From assembly GCA_002309695.1 (NCBI GenBank), contig DBXV01000012.1, positions 157,473 through 221,472 of the forward strand: DNA of 64,000 bases. Direction: 5' to 3'. The stretch is from Myxococcales bacterium UBA1203 (GTDB lineage Bacteria; Myxococcota; Myxococcia; Myxococcales; UBA5297). The translations under genes and the position numbers were made by a program. Below the pieces are notes generated by a model that searched no databases, was not told the DNA's origin, and saw only the letters and a list, made by a program, of their open reading frames with translations. Shown here one piece after another: positions 42,359 to 51,054 of this stretch (position 1 is its first letter; each line of letters begins with the position of its first letter).

Positions 42359-42434
42359 GGGGAATTTTGATCTTTCTCGGAAATTTATTCCGCTCTCTAT
42401 GGCAAAGGCGCCCTTTCCGGGCACTGAATTGAAA

Positions 42435-43325
42435 TCATTCAGGTTTTCTGCTTTTATTCTTCGGCAGAGCGCCAGCCCCCGTGCTGCCGCCGTTTAATTC
42501 AAGGAAATTTTCACTTGAGACAACGGAATGCCCCAGTTCTTTTTCGGTCTCTTTTCGCGCAACTCCCGCCACATTGCCGCCGCGCCGGGCGACCGTTTTA
42601 TTTTCCTCAAAAGTATCAGGCTTTTCCTACTGTGAAATCTCCGTCGTGACCCGCTCCCCCAGCATCGTAAAAATCAATTCAAGATCCGTCATGTGGTCGC
42701 GAAGATTCTGATTTTTCTGGGTCAGCCCTTTGAATTTTTTATATTCGCCTGGCGTCAGTCCAAAAGTCGCCTTGGAAATTTCGGCGGTAAGAATCGCGTA
42801 ATCCTTTTCCTTCGTTATTCCTCGCGCATTCCATTCGTCCGTCAGATTCTGCCGGATGGCGATTCCCCGAAGGCGCTTGTCAATCCAGTCTTTGGGATAC
42901 CCCTTTTTTTCATAAAGTGCCTTCATCCGCTCCTGTGCGAGCTCAGGATTTTCGATTTCAAGAATGCGCTCATAACCGACCTGCGAAAGCCATTGCTTGA
43001 AGGGTTCAGCCTTGGGCGACGGAACAGACTGAATGATTCTGAACAGCGATTTTACGTTCGCGGCATCCGTCTTCCGCATCTTGCCATCCGGCGCGGGCAT
43101 TTTGAACTGTCGACAAATTGTCGACAGTTCAAGTCCATCCTCTGAACGGACACGCTTTTTCATCTTAAACCAGTAATCCCGTGGATTGACGCTGTCCGTC
43201 AGCACCGCCACGACGTCCACGACCGAAAAATACCACTGCTCCTCCTCTTCATCCCACACAGAGCGTATTTTGCTGTCCTGAAAAAGTTTGATCTGCTGAT
43301 TCTGGTCATTCCTTTTATTTTGCAC
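42435..43325 (-). pseudogene. Bro-N domain protein interrupted by an in-frame TAG
   Basis: A BRO-family (Bro-N) protein like those of phages and gut bacteria. From GTG 43325 (AAGGAG six bases upstream) it reads IRSVWDEEEEQWYFSVVDVV, RKTDAANVKSLFRIIQSVP, FKQWLSQVGYERILEIENPE, then DLELIFTMLGERVTTEISQ and TAG at 42627-42629. In the same frame the conserved C-terminal part of full-length homologues continues: FEENKTVARRGGNVAGVARK and ETEKELGHSVVSSENFLELN, to a TGA at 42435. So the gene is full length apart from one amber codon, ~296 residues with readthrough. It is either newly inactivated, read through, or a sequence error. BRO proteins bind DNA and often regulate mobile elements. Confidence 0.8.
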
Positions 43326-43479
43326 CGCTTTCTCCTTATTAATTCTCCAATAGCTTTTGATTCGATTTACTCAGAGGATGTTGGGGGAGTAATGCTATTC
43401 AACAGGGAAAGATTCCTTTCGTCTCATTTCCATTATGAAAAGGCGAAATGCCCCCGCGCCGAGGCGAACCGCAGACAGA

Positions 43480-44505
43480 TTATTCCTGCCTCGCGCAGCG
43501 AATCCCAAGGTTGCGGCTTCTGCTCAAAGCAATAGACGGGCTGCTTCGAGATGTGACACGCAGGTCGGATGCTTTTTGGGTAAAGGAAACTCCCTTAAGC
43601 ATGTAATAATAATTACCCCCGGAAGAAAAATCCAAAGAAGAAGTCCACTCCCAGACATTCCCGCTCATATCCACGAGGCCGAGCGGACTGTCCCCGGCAG
43701 GCGAATGCAGCGAAACGTCGCTCGTGCCCTCACAATCATCATTCGACATCGGCGCCGCCGCATTGCCCTGACAATACTTTTTCGTGGTGACGTCATAATA
43801 CTGTGCTGTCACGCAGTGCGTCGGCGCATCATCTCCCCACGGATATGTCGTATTCAGGTGTTTCGTGCCATTATGCGTCGCCGCATATTCCCATTCTTCC
43901 TCTGTGGGCAGTCTGCCGCCAATCCATTCACAGTATTCTTTGGCGCCATACCAGTTCACGCAATTCATCGGGTGATTTTTCCAATCCTCGCCGCGATTGT
44001 AATTGCAGAATTTGTCCGCCGACGACATCGGTTTATAATTGTCCGACGTGCAGGCGCCTGCGGTCACGCACTTTTCAAATTCAGCGACCGTCACCGGCGT
44101 TTTCTTTAATTCAAACGCGGACACCTGAACAGTATCGTCTGCATCATATAATGTCGTTTTGTGTGACAGGACAAATGACCCGGAGGGAATGCCGATAAAT
44201 TCAATGTCTTCATCTTCGGTACCGGCGTCATCTATACCTGCATCATCTTCGGCAATGCCTGCGTCAGTATTCTCAATAATGCCGGCATCAGTGGCTGGAA
44301 TGCTGGCGTCAGTATTCTCGGTAATACCGGCATCGGCGGCAATTACCCCCGAATCAATCTCCAACGACTCGTCAGACCCGTCGCCTTTTTCCTCCGAACC
44401 GCCGCAGTTAATCAGCAGCAGGGAGCCAATAAAAACAGGTAAAACAACTAAACAAAATTTACCCCTACGGAGTGATGCTTTTACTGCCGACGAATTATTC
44501 TGCAT
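43480..44505 (-). CDS. FGE-like (SUMF1/C-type-lectin-fold) lipoprotein
   Basis: A 341-residue lipoprotein: lipobox SLLLINCGGSEEK, then a long linker with DAGI repeats (ATDAGIIENTDAGIAEDDAG). The FGE domain has KKTPVTVAEFEKCVTAGAC, NHPMNCVNWYGAKEYCEWIG, GRLPTEEEWEYAATHNG, YPWGDD and SPLGLVDMSGNVWEWTSSL. The usual KGGS is KGVS here, and the end reads LGIRCARQE. The catalytic Cys pair is absent. AGGAG at about ten bases upstream of ATG 44505, with a terminator-like hairpin just before it. The family's 45 bp hairpin is not found after this gene. Probably a surface or periplasmic binding protein. Confidence 0.85.
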   Translation of the reverse strand: MQNNSSAVKASLRRGKFCLVVLPVFIGSLLLINCGGSEEKGDGSDESLEIDSGVIAADAGITENTDASIPATDAGIIENTDAGIAEDDAGIDDAGTEDEDIEFIGIPSGSFVLSHKTTLYDADDTVQVSAFELKKTPVTVAEFEKCVTAGACTSDNYKPMSSADKFCNYNRGEDWKNHPMNCVNWYGAKEYCEWIGGRLPTEEEWEYAATHNGTKHLNTTYPWGDDAPTHCVTAQYYDVTTKKYCQGNAAAPMSNDDCEGTSDVSLHSPAGDSPLGLVDMSGNVWEWTSSLDFSSGGNYYYMLKGVSFTQKASDLRVTSRSSPSIALSRSRNLGIRCARQE

Positions 44506-44522
44506 TGCTTTTGCTCCTGAAC

Positions 44523-44551
44523 AAAAAGCCGGGCATTTTTGAGATGCCCGG
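44523..44551 (-). promoter_or_regulatory. Terminator-like hairpin before the 44505 gene
   Basis: On the minus strand CCGGGCAT / ATGCCCGG with loop CTCAAAA is followed by CT5G, then CAGGAG and the ATG. It may terminate the OPT transporter gene (stop at 44631), but with 17 bases from T-run to start it also lies in the leader of the lipoprotein gene. Confidence 0.65.
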
Positions 44552-44630
44552 ATTCTGAAGAATCATCCCTCTCCGTCCCCTTTGGGGGGCGGTTCAGGAA
44601 GCTTTCTGTAAAGCTGAATAAGATGACATC

Positions 44631-46850
44631 TTACCCGGCCTTTTCCTCTGTCTCGTTGTGTTCTTTTGCAGTCTCCTTGGCAGGTTCCGCCGACTTGTCA
44701 TCAGACTTGGGGGCATTGTCTTCCATGTCCCATTTGGCGCCCAGCCGCGCCAGCGCGTAGCAGCCGACGCCCAGCAGGATGAAGGCGATGAGGCCGGAAA
44801 GCTGTCCGGGAAGTCCCGTGTACCAGGCCGCCGCCTCGTCGATGAGTTTGGGAACGGCGCTCGTCGGGTCGTAGCTGAATTTCTCGCCGACGCTGAGGAA
44901 GCGGATGAGGGCGCCGCACTCGGGCAGGCGGCTGACGGCGGAGAAGATGCCGATGAGGGCCGCGCCGGCCATGAGGCCCGAGGCGATGAGGTGGCCCTGC
45001 TCGGCGCGGGCAGTCTTCACTTCCTTGGTCTTGCCGGTGTTGGCGACGATCCAGGAGACGAAGGCACCGGCAAGGACGGCCAGGTTGATGGAGAGGGGCA
45101 GGTACATGCCCAGGGCGAAGGCCAGCATGGGGACGCCCGCCATCCAGAGGAGGATCGCCACCACGCCGCCCAGCGCATAGAGGAGGATGGGCTGCTCGGC
45201 GCTGGACATGACGCCCTTCACGATGGCGGCCAGCATGTTGGCCTGGGGCGCGGGCAGCACGTCGGTGTTGGAAATCATCGCGCCCGTGGCGGGGTCGGCG
45301 ACGAGGAAGTGATAGGCGCTGTCCATCAGCGGGATGATGAAGGCGATGAGCAGCGAGGCGAGGAGGATGCCCGCGAACTTCCACTTTTCCTGGTTTTTGG
45401 GCGTGGAGCCGATCCAGTAGCCGATCTTGAAGTCGGTGATGAGGGCGCCGGAGGTGGAGAGGGCGGTGCAGACGGCGGTGCCGATGACGAGGGCGATGAA
45501 CATGCCCGCGTTTCCGGAGAGGCCGACGAGGGCCATGACGGCGGCGGCCACCACCAGCGTGATGAGGGTCATGCCGGAGACGGGGTTGGTGCCCACGGTG
45601 GCGATGGCCTGGGCGGCCACGGGGGTGAAGAGAAAGCTCAGCAGGAATCCCACGAGAGCGCCCACCAGGGCGAAGAGCGCCGACTGACCCGCGCCGTAGC
45701 CGCCGTCGCTGTGGATGCTGACGATGAAGAAGAGTGCGGCCATCAGGAGCGCGCAGAGGAGCTGAACGAGGAGCGCCAGTTTGGGGTCGATGTCGCGCTG
45801 TGTGCGGACTTCCTCAGCCGCGGCGGCGCTGTCCTTGCCCGACTTGAGGCTCTTGAACCCGAGGGAGACCGACCCGGCGATGATTTTGCCCATGCGGATC
45901 ATGCCGATGATGCCGCTGACGGCGATGGCGCCGATGCCGATGGGCTTCACGAACTCGCTGAAGATCTGTCCCGAGGTCATCTCGGCGATGTGGAAGGTCT
46001 GGCCCAGGTAATTGAACGACTCTGCCTGGGAGCCGAAGTGGAAGATCAGCGGGACGAGCACGAGGCAGGCGAAGACGCTGCCGGCGGCGATGATGGCCGC
46101 GTATTTGAGCCCGATGATGTAGCCGAGGCCAAAGAGAGCGGCGATGCCGCTGACGTTCAGATCCATGCGCAGGGCGGTGAGTTTTTCGCCCAGGCTGCCC
46201 AGAAGCGTCTTGCTGGTGAGGGACGGATTCCAGGCGTGGACCGTCTCGGCGAGGAAGTCGAAGAGCGCGCCCAGTCCGATGGACATGAGCAGGATGCGGC
46301 CCGCGCCCTTTCCGGACTTTTCACCGGAGACGATGATCTCGTTGATGGCCGTGGCCTCGGGGAAGGGCAGGTCGCCGTGGAGGTCTTTTACGAAGTACTT
46401 CCGGAGCGGGATGATGAGGGCCACGCCCAGAGAGCCGCCGATGGCGCAGGCGAGGAAGATCTGCCACCAGCTGGGGGAGAGCTGGTTGATGTAGAGCGCC
46501 GGGACGACGAAGGCCGCGCCCGCAGCCACCACGCCCGCCGCCTGGCCGATGCTCTGCACCATGACGTTTTCGAGGATGGTGCTTTTCACCTTGCGCATCT
46601 TGCCGAAGAAGATGGCCATGACGGCGATGGGGATGGCCGCCTCAATGCCGTTGCCCGCCTTCAGCGCCATGTAGATGCAGGCCGCCGACCAGAGGACGAC
46701 CATGCCGAGGCCCAGAAGGACGGACCACTTGGAAACCTCGGGGCGCGTGTCCTCCGGGGGAACAATGGGGCGGTATTCTTCGCCGGGGGCGAGTTTTGTG
46801 TAGGCGTTGGCGGGCAGCAGTCGGCCCTGCTTCTGGTCGGGGGAATCCAT
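44631..46850 (-). CDS. OPT-family oligopeptide/metal transporter
   Basis: A 739-residue inner-membrane transporter with about 15 hydrophobic segments. OPT family marks include SVLLGLGMVVLWSAACIYMA, LKAGNGIEAAIPIAVMAIFF, FPEATAINEIIVSGEKSGKG and TVGTNPVSGMTLITLVVAAA. Bacterial OPT proteins import oligopeptides or metal chelates, probably driven by protons. The C-tail is Lys/Glu-rich. Start 46850 begins MDSPDQKQGRLLPANAY; the longer frame to 47138 has no homologous character. It is monocistronic by position. Confidence 0.92.
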   Translation of the reverse strand: MDSPDQKQGRLLPANAYTKLAPGEEYRPIVPPEDTRPEVSKWSVLLGLGMVVLWSAACIYMALKAGNGIEAAIPIAVMAIFFGKMRKVKSTILENVMVQSIGQAAGVVAAGAAFVVPALYINQLSPSWWQIFLACAIGGSLGVALIIPLRKYFVKDLHGDLPFPEATAINEIIVSGEKSGKGAGRILLMSIGLGALFDFLAETVHAWNPSLTSKTLLGSLGEKLTALRMDLNVSGIAALFGLGYIIGLKYAAIIAAGSVFACLVLVPLIFHFGSQAESFNYLGQTFHIAEMTSGQIFSEFVKPIGIGAIAVSGIIGMIRMGKIIAGSVSLGFKSLKSGKDSAAAAEEVRTQRDIDPKLALLVQLLCALLMAALFFIVSIHSDGGYGAGQSALFALVGALVGFLLSFLFTPVAAQAIATVGTNPVSGMTLITLVVAAAVMALVGLSGNAGMFIALVIGTAVCTALSTSGALITDFKIGYWIGSTPKNQEKWKFAGILLASLLIAFIIPLMDSAYHFLVADPATGAMISNTDVLPAPQANMLAAIVKGVMSSAEQPILLYALGGVVAILLWMAGVPMLAFALGMYLPLSINLAVLAGAFVSWIVANTGKTKEVKTARAEQGHLIASGLMAGAALIGIFSAVSRLPECGALIRFLSVGEKFSYDPTSAVPKLIDEAAAWYTGLPGQLSGLIAFILLGVGCYALARLGAKWDMEDNAPKSDDKSAEPAKETAKEHNETEEKAG

Positions 46851-47140
46851 CGAAACGCTTCTCCATTCTCCAGCCGGGCCGTGGAAAGCGTGCCGGCTGG
46901 CGGGAACTTTTGGACACAGGGACAGACAGACGGAGCCGAACAGACGCAGCCGTTCTTCCGCCGCGCTTCCCTGACTGGCGGGGGGGCGGACGCCGGCTTC
47001 ACCGTGACCTCCTTCACTCGACAGTCCCTGAGGAACGATGCGGTGAGGGGGTGTCAGGAAGCGGCCTCCGAGGCCGGGCGCGGCAATCCTTATTTCCTCT
47101 GGGAAGTCAAGGACGGGGCCCGGCGGCGCGCCTCTCAAAA
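46851..47140. other. Intergenic region, aminotransferase to OPT transporter
   Basis: 290 bp upstream of the OPT gene and downstream of the aminotransferase stop. It should contain the OPT promoter; I see no distinct hairpin or repeat and no supported gene. Confidence 0.4.
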
Positions 47141-48334
47141 TCAGCTCAGCGACTGTGCCACGTGGCCAGCGATGCGGCGGATTCCCTCGTCAAAGACATC
47201 GGGGGCCGCCAGCAGGCTGACGGTGACGAAGGCCTCCTCCGGAAAATCGAAGAAGTAGCCGGGGTGAACCAGAACGCCCTCGTCTTCCAGAAGGCTGATG
47301 ACCCACTCTTCCTCGGTGCGCGTCCGCGGGAGCCTGAGGCAGGCATTCCAGCCGCCTTCCGTCCGCAGGGGCTCCCACGCGGCGCTGCTCAGAGAACTTC
47401 GGAGGGTTTTCAGCGCGTCGAGGCTGCGCCTGAGCCTCGCCTTCATCCCCGCCTGAATGCGAAGGCGCTCTTTCAGAATGACGGGGACCGCGAGCTGAGC
47501 GGGCGTTGAAGCGGACAGATAGGCATCCGCCGTGACTTCCAGCCGCCGCAGTGCCTCAGCCGTCAGCGCGTCGGGTCCGCGCACCGCCAGCCAGCCAATT
47601 TTGATTTGCGGCGAGAGGGCGATTTTCGACAGGCCGGAAAGAACGAAGCGCAGACAGTCACCTTCACAGTCTTCGAGGGCGCTGGCCGTGCCGCTCATGT
47701 CCGCGTCCAGGGCGTAATCGAAGAAGACCTCGTCGCAGATGAGGGCCAGACCGCGCTCGGCGCAGAATCGCGACAGGCGGTGGAGTTCATGGCGCTTGAG
47801 ATAGGCGCCGGTGGGGTTGCCCGGACTGACGGCAATGACCGCCCGCGTCCGCGGCGTGACGGCCTTCCGGAGCGCGTCAAAGTCGATGAACCACTCGCCG
47901 TCGTAGCCCAGCCGGTAGAAACCAAGGCGCAGCGATTCCAGACCGGCCAGAAACTCGAACAGCGGGTAGCTGGGGCAGGGGGCGAGAATTTCATCGCCGG
48001 GGTCGGCCAGTAGCTTGAAGACGTAGGCGTACGCCTCGCTGGTCGATGCCGTGACGATGATGCTCTCAGGCGAGACGGTGAGGCCGCGGGAGGCCATGTC
48101 GTCAGCGATGGCCTGGCGCGTCACCGGAAGACCGCAGGGATCAGGGGCGTAGCGGTCGATGCCGGGGGCACTCAGCGCGCGCGCCAGAAACGGCTGATCC
48201 GGGCCAAGTCCCCTCTGGCTGGTGGGATTCGATTCGGTCAGGTCGAGAATCGGAAGCCCCGCGGCCCGCCGCCGGCCGAGATGCAGCGAAATTTCATTTT
48301 CAAAGCGTTCAAAGGCGGTGCGTCTCGAAAACAT
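47141..48334 (-). CDS. Class I/II PLP-dependent aminotransferase
   Basis: A 397-residue fold-type I aminotransferase. Seen are the N-terminal ILDLTESNPTSQRG, the ITVTAS-type segment SIIVTASTSEAYAYVFKLL, AVSPGNPTGAYLKRHEL, CDEVFFDY and the PLP-lysine region SGLSKIALSPQIKIGWLAV. The C-terminal GWNACLRLPR supplies the substrate carboxylate-binding Arg. The substrate cannot be named; aspartate- or alanine-type use is plausible. ATG 48334 has AAGGAA about ten bases upstream. It is the last of the sppA, DTW, sigma factor, aminotransferase run on the minus strand. Confidence 0.88.
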   Translation of the reverse strand: MFSRRTAFERFENEISLHLGRRRAAGLPILDLTESNPTSQRGLGPDQPFLARALSAPGIDRYAPDPCGLPVTRQAIADDMASRGLTVSPESIIVTASTSEAYAYVFKLLADPGDEILAPCPSYPLFEFLAGLESLRLGFYRLGYDGEWFIDFDALRKAVTPRTRAVIAVSPGNPTGAYLKRHELHRLSRFCAERGLALICDEVFFDYALDADMSGTASALEDCEGDCLRFVLSGLSKIALSPQIKIGWLAVRGPDALTAEALRRLEVTADAYLSASTPAQLAVPVILKERLRIQAGMKARLRRSLDALKTLRSSLSSAAWEPLRTEGGWNACLRLPRTRTEEEWVISLLEDEGVLVHPGYFFDFPEEAFVTVSLLAAPDVFDEGIRRIAGHVAQSLS

Positions 48335-48389
48335 GGCCGATGGATTCCTTCCGGTGCCGTTCAGAGGCTGCTGTTCGGAACTGAGCCGC

Positions 48390-49823
48390 TCACGCCTCGG
48401 GCCGGTCCTCATCGAAGGAGGCGTTGACCTCCAGCATTCGGAAATCGGGAATTTCCTGCCGAATCCAGTCCCGCATCCGGTTGATGAGCTTGGCCTCGAT
48501 TTGCCGCATGCGCTCCCGGGTCAGCCCGAAGCGCTGCCCAAGTTCCTGGAGAGACTTGGGCTCTTCCGATGTGAGCCGCTCCTCGAAGATGGCCTTGTCC
48601 CGGCCTTCGAGCGTGGCGCCGAACTCTTTGATTTTGCGCCGGAAAATGGCCTGCACCTGCATGTTGCCCAGGGCGTCGTCCGCCCCCTCCGTCTCCCGGA
48701 CCAGATGCTCCGCCTGAGGCGTCGGATCGTCCTCGCTGATGGGGGCGTCGAGGCGCATCTCGCCGAACGACATGCGCATCTCCATTTCGGCGACTTCCTG
48801 CTCCGTGACATCCAGCCGGTCGGCCAGCAGCTTGGCGGTGGGCGTCCGGCCTTCCTCCAGCAGCTTCGCCCTCTCCTTGTTGAGGTTGAAGAAGATCTTC
48901 CTCTGAGCCTGCGTCGTTCCCAGCTTCACGGAGCGGAAGTTCTCCATGATGTAGCGAAGGATGTAGGCGCGAATCCAATAGGCCGCGTAGCTGGACAGCT
49001 TGACGCCCCGGTAGGGGTCGAACTTCTGGACAGCGTGGACGAGGCCGATGTTCCCCTCCTGAATCAGGTCGATGAGGGACATGGTTCTGCGCCGGCACTC
49101 GTTGGCGATTTTCACCACCAGCCGCAGATTGGCAGTGATGAGCCGGTAGGCGGCCTGGGGCGAGCCCGTCTCCTTGTAGAGAATCGCCAGCCGCTGCTCT
49201 TCCTCGCGCGTCAGCAGAGGGTGCTTTTTGATTTCGCGCAGATAGCGGTGGAGCGGATCGAGGACAGTGCCGCGCTCATCCTCTTCATCGACGGCGGGGA
49301 CGATGGCCAGAGACTGATTCAGCTCATGCGCTTCCGCGCGCTCCGCCCCTGTTCCGTCATCCCGCGGCCGCGCGTTCTCCGGAATGAAGCCAAAGGCGGC
49401 CTCCTCATGGTCCTCGCCGTTTTCACCCGCCTCGGCGTCATCTATCGACGGACGAATCCCCTGCCCGCTGTCCAGAACAATGCAGTCGGTGCTGTCGGAC
49501 AGCTGAGGAACGCCGTCTTCATGGGCAGAATCGGTGTTCTCCTCTTCGTCATCGTCCGGCTCGTCGGGATTCCAGCCGTCTGCGGCACTCGAAGCGATGC
49601 GGTCCAGCTCGGAGTCGTCGGGCAGAGCGGCCGCGGCGTCGCCGTCGGCATTGGCGGAGATGAGCTTCCCCAAATCGTCATCACTGAGACTGCTCCGAGA
49701 TTCGGCAGGCCCGGCGCCGTCAGCCTCCGCGTCGGTGAGCGGCTTCCTGGGGAGAACTTCCGGTTCCAGCACCCTGCGCTTCTGCTTCTTCGGATTTTTC
49801 GGAGTGGCGGTTTTCGTCTTCAC
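48390..49823 (-). CDS. RpoH-like sigma-70 family factor with long acidic N-terminal extension
   Basis: A 477-residue group 3-like sigma factor. Regions 2-4 are clear from about residue 195: LHRYLREIKKHPLLTREEEQ, YRLITANLRLVVKIANECRR, LIDLIQEGNIGLVHAVQKFD, YRGVKLSSYAAYWIRAYILR, LGTTQAQRKIFFNLNKERAK and region 4 LQELGQRFGLTRERMRQIEA. TTQAQRKLFFNL-type sequence is characteristic of RpoH. The first ~190 residues are acidic, Asp/Glu/Ser-rich and without sigma region 1.1 character. Start is GTG 49823 with GGAG ten bases upstream; ATG 49871 would overlap nothing recognisable. Confidence 0.9.
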   Translation of the reverse strand: MKTKTATPKNPKKQKRRVLEPEVLPRKPLTDAEADGAGPAESRSSLSDDDLGKLISANADGDAAAALPDDSELDRIASSAADGWNPDEPDDDEEENTDSAHEDGVPQLSDSTDCIVLDSGQGIRPSIDDAEAGENGEDHEEAAFGFIPENARPRDDGTGAERAEAHELNQSLAIVPAVDEEDERGTVLDPLHRYLREIKKHPLLTREEEQRLAILYKETGSPQAAYRLITANLRLVVKIANECRRRTMSLIDLIQEGNIGLVHAVQKFDPYRGVKLSSYAAYWIRAYILRYIMENFRSVKLGTTQAQRKIFFNLNKERAKLLEEGRTPTAKLLADRLDVTEQEVAEMEMRMSFGEMRLDAPISEDDPTPQAEHLVRETEGADDALGNMQVQAIFRRKIKEFGATLEGRDKAIFEERLTSEEPKSLQELGQRFGLTRERMRQIEAKLINRMRDWIRQEIPDFRMLEVNASFDEDRPEA

Positions 49824-49874
49824 GTCGTTGTTTCTCCACGAAACGGCCCCTGCGCCTGCCGGGACAGGCACCTG

Positions 49875-51053
49875 TCAGATGCCGGCCTTCCCCGCTGAGG
49901 CATCAGTCAGGAGCCGTCGGAAGATGGCTTCCAGAAGTTCAATTTCGCGCGCCGCACGCGGCATCCCCGGCATTGGGGGCCGGGCCGGAAGTCCAAGAAG
50001 CTCCGCAGCGCGGGGGATGCCTCCCGGATTTCTCGCCAGCGCCCCCGCGCACCAGTGCTTGAGGTCGTCGGCCGCCCGCGTCTCCAGCCCGGACTGCGCC
50101 ATCAGCGCGCGGGGAAAATCGGTCCACATCAGCCAGACGTCCTCGGGATTCAGAAATTCCCGCCACTGGCTCCGGAGAGTTTCCTGAGAAACGGCGTGGA
50201 GGCGGTCGCTTTCGGTGATTTCCCCGGCGGTGAAGCAGGGGCCCTGATTTTTGGGCAGCGTCACCGCAGAAAAGGTCTCGCCGCTCCGAAGGCGTCTGGC
50301 CAGAAGCCGAACAACTTCGCCATCGGGGTGCTGGCCGCGGGGAGCTTTGCGGAAGCCGTTGGAACTCACGTGAACGATGAGCGCGTTTTCAGGAGCGGCC
50401 GCGATGAGCGGCGGCACAAATGCGGGGCGGGGCTTCCGGGCGTGCCAGCGCGGCGCGCGCTCCGGCGAAACGGAAAACGCGACCTGGCGCGACACCAGTT
50501 TGAGAAACGGCCGGAGCATCGACTCGTGGGAAGTGCCGTCCAGCGCTTCCAGCGCCGCTGCCGCGGCCTCAATGGTGGAAAGACAGTGCGCCGCGGGCTC
50601 GGCCCGGATGCGGTAGCGCGACGGCACTTTGGGCTCGATTCGATAGGCCGGAAGCGACCGCAGAAAGGGATTCAGCTTCCAGATTTTGCGCGCCTGGCTC
50701 CAAGTGCCGTCGATGACCACCACCGTCGGGGCCGCGGGGGCGTTCCGCAGAGTTTCCAACGGCAGAGCATCGTCCGAAGGAAAGAGGACGCACGGAAGAA
50801 CGGCTTTGTCCAGAAGCTCCCGAAGGCGCTGCTCTTCCGAAAAATCCACGCCGATGAAGAGGCTGGAACCGGGGAGCGACAGATGAGCCATGCGCGCGGT
50901 GCCGACGGGATTTCTGGCCTCGGCCGGATGCTGGAGAAAGACGAAGGCGGCGCCGCCCGTCTGCTGCGGCACAAGGTCATCACAGAAACAGTTGGCGGCG
51001 GCCTGGCGGCAGATGGGACAGCGCTTCCGTTCAGACTCATCCCCAGCAGTCAT
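49875..51053 (-). CDS. DTW-domain tRNA aminocarboxypropyltransferase-like protein with C-terminal extension
   Basis: A 392-residue protein. Residues 1-195 are a DTW domain: zinc-type cysteines RCPICRQAAANCFCDD, FLQHPAEARNPVGTARM, and VVIDGTWSQARKIWKLNPFL with Asp-Thr-Trp replaced as DGTW, then SRYRIRAEP and CLSTIEAAAAALEAL. This family (TapT/TuaA) adds acp to tRNA U47 or related positions using SAM. The following ~195 residues have no recognised domain and are not part of standard DTW proteins. It starts one base after the sppA stop, implying coupling, and precedes the sigma factor by 51 bp. Confidence 0.85.
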   Translation of the reverse strand: MTAGDESERKRCPICRQAAANCFCDDLVPQQTGGAAFVFLQHPAEARNPVGTARMAHLSLPGSSLFIGVDFSEEQRLRELLDKAVLPCVLFPSDDALPLETLRNAPAAPTVVVIDGTWSQARKIWKLNPFLRSLPAYRIEPKVPSRYRIRAEPAAHCLSTIEAAAAALEALDGTSHESMLRPFLKLVSRQVAFSVSPERAPRWHARKPRPAFVPPLIAAAPENALIVHVSSNGFRKAPRGQHPDGEVVRLLARRLRSGETFSAVTLPKNQGPCFTAGEITESDRLHAVSQETLRSQWREFLNPEDVWLMWTDFPRALMAQSGLETRAADDLKHWCAGALARNPGGIPRAAELLGLPARPPMPGMPRAAREIELLEAIFRRLLTDASAGKAGI

Positions 51054-51054
51054 G

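Noticed and set aside
11462..42629. Genome-wide reassignment of TAG to an amino acid
   Set aside because: TAG is the plain stop of several complete genes here (glgC, tilS, the 38829 lipoprotein, the DUF4143 ATPase), so only local readthrough, mutation or error is tenable.
44658..47258. A 866-codon open frame on the plus strand across the OPT transporter
   Set aside because: His/Asp/Glu/Gly-rich antisense translation without motifs; the OPT gene on the other strand is unambiguous.
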